From the NCBI GenBank assembly GCA_022574065.1, contig JACZST010000021.1:1-13309 (forward strand): 13,309 bases of DNA, in the 5' to 3' direction. Source of the stretch: Acidobacteriota bacterium. GTDB taxonomy: Bacteria > Actinomycetota > Acidimicrobiia > Spongiisociales > UBA5794. Under the pieces are notes generated by a model. It ran no database searches. It had not been told where the DNA came from and saw only the letters and a program-made list of their open reading frames with translations. Below, piece by piece: positions 12,292 to 13,309 of the stretch. How positions within the stretch are numbered: the stretch's first letter is position 1; each line of letters opens with the position of its first letter. The position numbers and the translations under genes are program-made.

Positions 12292-12416
12292 GTCGAGAGT
12301 CGAGAGTCGAGAGTCGAGAGTCCGCGCCCGACAGCGCGGTCTTGGCCCTGTTGGCCAGCTCTGGACTCTGGACTCTTGACTGTGGACTGTCATGCGACAC
12401 CGGAGGTGTCGGATGA
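12288..12416 (+). CDS. Possible 42-aa coupled mini-ORF spanning the nuoE-nuoF gap
   Basis: The ATG at 12288 overlaps the nuoE TGA as ATGA, and the frame closes with the TGA at 12414-12416, which overlaps the nuoF ATG as ATGA. The peptide starts MSRESRVESRESAPD and continues through LLASSGLWTLDCGLS. Its first third is encoded by the heptad array. Its arrangement mirrors the nuoD-nuoE mini-ORF. No homology is recognised. nuoF has its own GGAGG at 12402-12406, so coupling would be supplementary. Confidence 0.25.
   Translation: MSRESRVESRESAPDSAVLALLASSGLWTLDCGLSCDTGGVG
12291..12386 (+). repeat. Heptad arrays forming a long imperfect inverted repeat between nuoE and nuoF
   Basis: Four AGTCGAG units (12291-12318) start within the nuoE stop codon. 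Four heptads CTCTGGA, CTCTGGA, CTCTTGA and CTGTGGA lie at 12359-12386. On the opposite strand these read AGTCCAG/AGTCAAG-like, so the arms can pair over about four heptads with a mismatch roughly once per unit. The loop contains its own perfect stem, CCGCGC (12322-12327) with GCGCGG (12334-12339). The transcript here is probably highly structured. Confidence 0.8.
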
Positions 12417-13309
12417 CGCAGAAGATCCTCACCACCCGTATGGACGAGCACCCCTCCGACTCGCATACCCTCGCCCGGTATCTCGGCACGGGCGGTTATG
12501 CGACCCTGCACACGGCGCTCGCCGAATTGTCCCCGGACGATGTGACGGCCGAGGTGCGGGCCGCCAACCTCAGGGGGCGCGGCGGAGCCAGCTTCCCCAC
12601 CGGGGTCAAATGGGGCTTCCTCCCCGAAGAGACCAGGCCCCGATACCTCGTGATCAACGCCGACGAATCCGAGCCCGGCACCTTCAAGGACCGGCTCCTT
12701 CTCGAACGCGATCCGCACCAGTTGCTCGAAGGCATCGCCCTGTCCGCGTACGCCCTCGACGTGCAACGAGCCTTCGTCTATGTGCGCGGCGAGTACACCA
12801 AGGCGGCCCGCCGGCTGCAGCGAGCCGTCGACGAGGCATACCAGGGCGGGTATCTCGGCGCCGGGATCGCAGGCTCCAAGTTTTCTCTGGACGTCACAGT
12901 CCATCTCGGTGCCGGCGCCTACATCTGCGGCGAGGAGACCGCACTGTTGTCGAGCCTGGAAGGTCGTCGCGGCGAGCCCCGAATCAAGCCTCCGTTTCCC
13001 GCCGTGGAGGGGCTGTACGCCATGCCGACGATCGTCAACAACGTGGAGACGATTTCCAACGTCCCATGGATCGTCGCCAATGGCGGTTTTGCCTTCGCGT
13101 CGATCGGCCCGCAGACCTCGGCGGGGACCCGTCTGATGTCGATATCCGGGCATGTTGCAAGACCCGGCGATTACGAGATCGTGCTCGGGCTGACCTGGCG
13201 CGATCTCATCTATGACGTCGGCGGCGGCATCCGCGACGACCGCCCGCTCAAGGCGTGGGTACCAGGCGGCGCATCGGCGCCGTGGTTCGTCCCGGATGAG
13301 CATCTCGAC
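12413..13309 (+). CDS. nuoF: NADH-quinone oxidoreductase subunit F (NADH/FMN-binding, partial)
   Basis: This is the 51-kDa subunit that oxidises NADH through FMN. The first 299 codons are present and the gene runs off the window. The glycine-rich nucleotide motif GRGGASFPTGVKW is at 55-67, ADESEPGTFKDR at 83-94 and the 51-kDa signature GAGAYICGEETALLSS at 166-181. In that signature Ser180 replaces the more usual Glu/Asp. The C-terminal N3 cluster motif (ESCGxCxPC) lies beyond the window. The start at ATG 12413 has GGAGG 6 nt upstream (12402-12406). nuoG would be expected next. Confidence 0.96.
   Translation, partial: MTQKILTTRMDEHPSDSHTLARYLGTGGYATLHTALAELSPDDVTAEVRAANLRGRGGASFPTGVKWGFLPEETRPRYLVINADESEPGTFKDRLLLERDPHQLLEGIALSAYALDVQRAFVYVRGEYTKAARRLQRAVDEAYQGGYLGAGIAGSKFSLDVTVHLGAGAYICGEETALLSSLEGRRGEPRIKPPFPAVEGLYAMPTIVNNVETISNVPWIVANGGFAFASIGPQTSAGTRLMSISGHVARPGDYEIVLGLTWRDLIYDVGGGIRDDRPLKAWVPGGASAPWFVPDEHLD

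Overview
The window is GC-rich, tightly packed bacterial DNA. It probably comes from an actinobacterium, perhaps a deep-branching class such as Acidimicrobiia. The clues are a split cytochrome b with long Ala/Pro-rich extensions, a MenJ-like reductase beside a nuo operon, GTG starts, leaderless-looking promoters and many stop/start overlaps. The lineage is inferred, not proven. Nearly every gene belongs to the quinone-linked respiratory chain.

Left part (1-3796, minus strand, read right to left): an unidentified 190-aa membrane protein, a 2x[4Fe-4S] ferredoxin, a b6-type cytochrome b (N-terminal half), a subunit-IV-like half of cytochrome b with an unusual N-terminal extension, and a gene that begins as a Rieske subunit. 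After its membrane anchor, that last gene continues in frame as the cofactor-binding domain of a thiamine-diphosphate enzyme and runs off the window edge.

Middle (3940-6984, plus strand, divergent): a 647-aa protein laid out like a fused CcoN-CcoO of cbb3 oxidase. By manual alignment it has lost every histidine ligand for haem b, haem b3 and CuB, while the CcoO-like haem c domain is intact. A membrane-anchored monohaem cytochrome c follows. Its cytoplasmic extension carries two copies of a ~30-residue motif that also occurs twice in the subunit-IV-like protein of the opposite operon. The shared motif ties the two divergent operons together. I suspect they encode one unusual quinol:cytochrome c (or ferredoxin-linked) complex.

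Right part (6985-13309, plus strand): two heptanucleotide repeat arrays, a geranylgeranyl-reductase/MenJ-type flavoprotein that probably saturates the menaquinone tail, then nuoA-nuoB-nuoC-nuoD-nuoE-nuoF of complex I (nuoF is cut by the window end). nuoA to nuoD overlap by 1-4 nt. The nuoD/nuoE and nuoE/nuoF junctions have been expanded by heptad repeats, and each expanded gap is spanned exactly by a small ORF with ATGA overlaps at both ends.

Together the genes describe entry of electrons from NADH into a modified menaquinone pool, and their exit through a b6-like complex with atypical partners.
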